From: Pseudomonadota bacterium
GTDB taxonomy: Bacteria; Pseudomonadota; Gammaproteobacteria; Xanthomonadales; Xanthomonadaceae
Length of the DNA stretch: 5,482 bases
Direction: 5' to 3'
Assembly (NCBI GenBank): GCA_023453655.1
Contig: JAEXTE010000167.1
Coordinates: 1-5,482, forward strand
Within the stretch, counting starts at the first letter, position 1, and each line of letters opens with the position of its first letter. This document shows, one piece after another, positions 4,229 to 5,482 of the stretch. A model generated the notes under the pieces. That model saw nothing but the letters and a program-made list of their open reading frames with translations. It did no database searches and had not been told where the DNA came from. Position numbers and translations under genes: made by a program.

Positions 4229-5482
4229 ATGTTTATCCGCGAACGGATGATCGCGTTCAAGCCCGTCCTGGTCGTGCTGCTGGCACTGGTCGCCAGCGTG
4301 CAGGTCCGCGCCGGACCGCTGCCGCGCGTGCTGGTCCTCACCGGCAGCGGCCCCACGCGCGAGCATGGCCAGCAGTACCCGCCCTGGGTGCACGAGTTCC
4401 AGAACGACACGGTGGCCGCGGTGCTCTCGGGGAGCGCCGAGGTCGAGGTCAGCGAGGACCTGTCGATGCTCGACGCGCGCCGGCTCGCCGCCTACGACCT
4501 GGTGATCTCCAATTCGCTGTTCCTGACTCCCGACGCGGCCCAGCTCGAGGCGCTGCGCGGCTTCGTCACCGGCGGCGGCGCGCTGATGACCCTGCACTGC
4601 GGGCTGCTGAGCTTCCTCAATGCCCCGTTCTACGAGCGGATGATGGGCGGGCTGTTCATCGGCGGGCCGGCGACCGTGCCGGAAACCTTCGAGGTGGTGC
4701 CCGGCAATCGCGAGTTCTGGTACTACGGCTACGCCTTCCGACCCGATGCGCCGCATCCGGTGTCGCGGGTGGTCGAACCCTTCACCACCACCGACGAGCT
4801 TTACCACTTCCAGCCCGGCGATCCGGACATCCAGGTGATCGCGCGCGCCGAGAACCATCCGGTGATGTGGGAGCGGCGCTGGGGCGGCGGCCGGGTCATG
4901 AGCCTGACCCTGGGCCACGACCGCCGCGCCAAGGACAACCCCGGCTACCGCGCCCTGCTGCGCGCGGGCGTGCGCTGGCTGGTGGGCTACCCGCTGGTCG
5001 CTCCGCTGCCGAAGCTCCATCTGGACGGCAGCGACGCGGCGTACGGGGCCGTCCTGCGCCTGGCCGACCACGCCCGGGTGCGCGGCGACGCGCCGCTGTC
5101 CTACGCGCTGGACGGCAACGACAACCCCGGCCTGCTGCAGCCCTTCGTCGATGCCGATGGCGTGCTGTCGCTGCGCCTGGGGGAGGGATCGGGCACGGCG
5201 CGCCTGCGCGTCCGCGTCAGCGCCCCGGACGGCCTGGCGGAGACGGTGGAGGCGATGGTCGAGGTCGACCGCGAACGGCGCGGCAACCTGGCCCGCTTCC
5301 GCGGCGTGCGCGCCAGCGTCTCCTCGGCCGAGGCGCGTCGCGACGTGATGGACCCGATGCACCTGGTCGACGGCGACCTTCGCACGCGCTGGAGCAGCGC
5401 CTGGGTCGACGAGGCCTGGGCCATGGTCGACCTCGGTCGCGCGGACGAGGTCTCGCGCGTGGTCCTGCACTGGGACCTGGCC
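4229..5482 (+). CDS. Secreted ThuA-domain protein with C-terminal discoidin-like domain (partial, runs off right edge)
   Basis: The frame is open to the last base, giving 418 residues with no stop. A signal peptide has a hydrophobic core at about 12-24 and a likely cut after VRA at 26-28, so the protein is exported. Residues about 29-250 form a ThuA-like domain (trehalose-utilisation family, glutamine-amidotransferase-like fold). Visible motifs are LHCG (122-125), FYERMMGG, DELYHF (189-194) and, after PVMWERRWGGGRV, LGHD (228-231). Residues about 255-350 look like an Ig- or cadherin-like beta sandwich. From Asn353 a discoidin/F5-8 type C domain begins (NLARFRGV, then DGDLRTRWSS at 381-390 and MVDLG), a fold that often binds carbohydrate. 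This suggests a role on an extracellular or periplasmic glycan; the reaction is unknown. The start may be ATG 4229 or in-frame ATG 4247; both have weak ribosome binding sites and both give a signal peptide. Confidence 0.88.
   Translation, partial: MFIRERMIAFKPVLVVLLALVASVQVRAGPLPRVLVLTGSGPTREHGQQYPPWVHEFQNDTVAAVLSGSAEVEVSEDLSMLDARRLAAYDLVISNSLFLTPDAAQLEALRGFVTGGGALMTLHCGLLSFLNAPFYERMMGGLFIGGPATVPETFEVVPGNREFWYYGYAFRPDAPHPVSRVVEPFTTTDELYHFQPGDPDIQVIARAENHPVMWERRWGGGRVMSLTLGHDRRAKDNPGYRALLRAGVRWLVGYPLVAPLPKLHLDGSDAAYGAVLRLADHARVRGDAPLSYALDGNDNPGLLQPFVDADGVLSLRLGEGSGTARLRVRVSAPDGLAETVEAMVEVDRERRGNLARFRGVRASVSSAEARRDVMDPMHLVDGDLRTRWSSAWVDEAWAMVDLGRADEVSRVVLHWDLA
4232..4260 (-). promoter_or_regulatory. 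Candidate sigma-70 promoter of the Dph6-like gene
   Basis: Read on the minus strand, TTGAAC (4260-4255) and GATAAA (4237-4232) are separated by exactly 17 bases. Each hexamer matches the consensus at 4 of 6 positions and the spacing is ideal. Transcription would start near 4225, giving a leader of about 53 bases to the ATG at 4172. The site lies inside the first codons of the divergent ThuA-domain gene. It was found by eye and has no experimental support. Confidence 0.4.

Noticed and set aside
3150..4250. A 366-codon plus-strand frame across the Dph6-like gene
   Set aside because: It lies opposite a gene with intact PP-loop and CGENGEFHT motifs, begins inside the secreted-protein gene, and shows no domain.
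4145..5470. A 441-codon open frame on the minus strand opposite the ThuA-domain gene
   Set aside because: The plus strand gives a signal peptide and ThuA and discoidin motifs, while the minus frame has low-complexity His/Arg/Ala/Gln composition and no motif. Stop codons are simply rare at this GC content.

Overview
The window is very GC-rich, with a strong G/C bias at third codon positions, and holds densely packed short-leader genes. Together with the protein sequences this suggests a gammaproteobacterium of the Xanthomonadaceae type (Lysobacter, Luteimonas or a relative). That placement is inferred from composition and family resemblance, not from a search. I see no mobile element, CRISPR array, tRNA or rRNA. 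The region looks like ordinary chromosome with several accessory-flavoured genes.

Layout from left to right. Positions 2-76 hold the last codons of an unidentified plus-strand gene. fghA (116-946, +) encodes S-formylglutathione hydrolase of formaldehyde detoxification, with an intact Ser-Asp-His triad. Next comes a soluble chemoreceptor (1032-2825, +) with an N-terminal PAS-like domain, a central methyl-accepting signalling hairpin and a second putative sensory domain at its C-terminus. A good sigma-28 (FliA)-like promoter lies just upstream of it. A 190-residue secreted protein of unknown function follows (2887-3459, +). It meets, tail to tail, a Dph6-type PP-loop ATPase (3456-4172, -), and the two stop codons share one palindromic CTAG. 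Divergent from that ATPase is a large secreted ThuA-domain protein with a C-terminal discoidin-like (F5/8 type C) domain (from 4229, +), which runs off the right edge of the window.

The genes do not form one pathway. fghA probably belongs with whatever lies to the left. The chemoreceptor looks like a member of the flagellar/chemotaxis regulon. The secreted protein seems to have its own short leader. The ATPase and the ThuA protein form a divergent pair whose candidate promoters each lie on the far side of the other gene's start, so their transcripts would overlap at the 5' ends.

I do not see a clearly new multi-gene system. The best leads are the chemoreceptor, with its sensor placed after the signalling hairpin and an altered hairpin tip, and the incomplete ThuA-discoidin protein.
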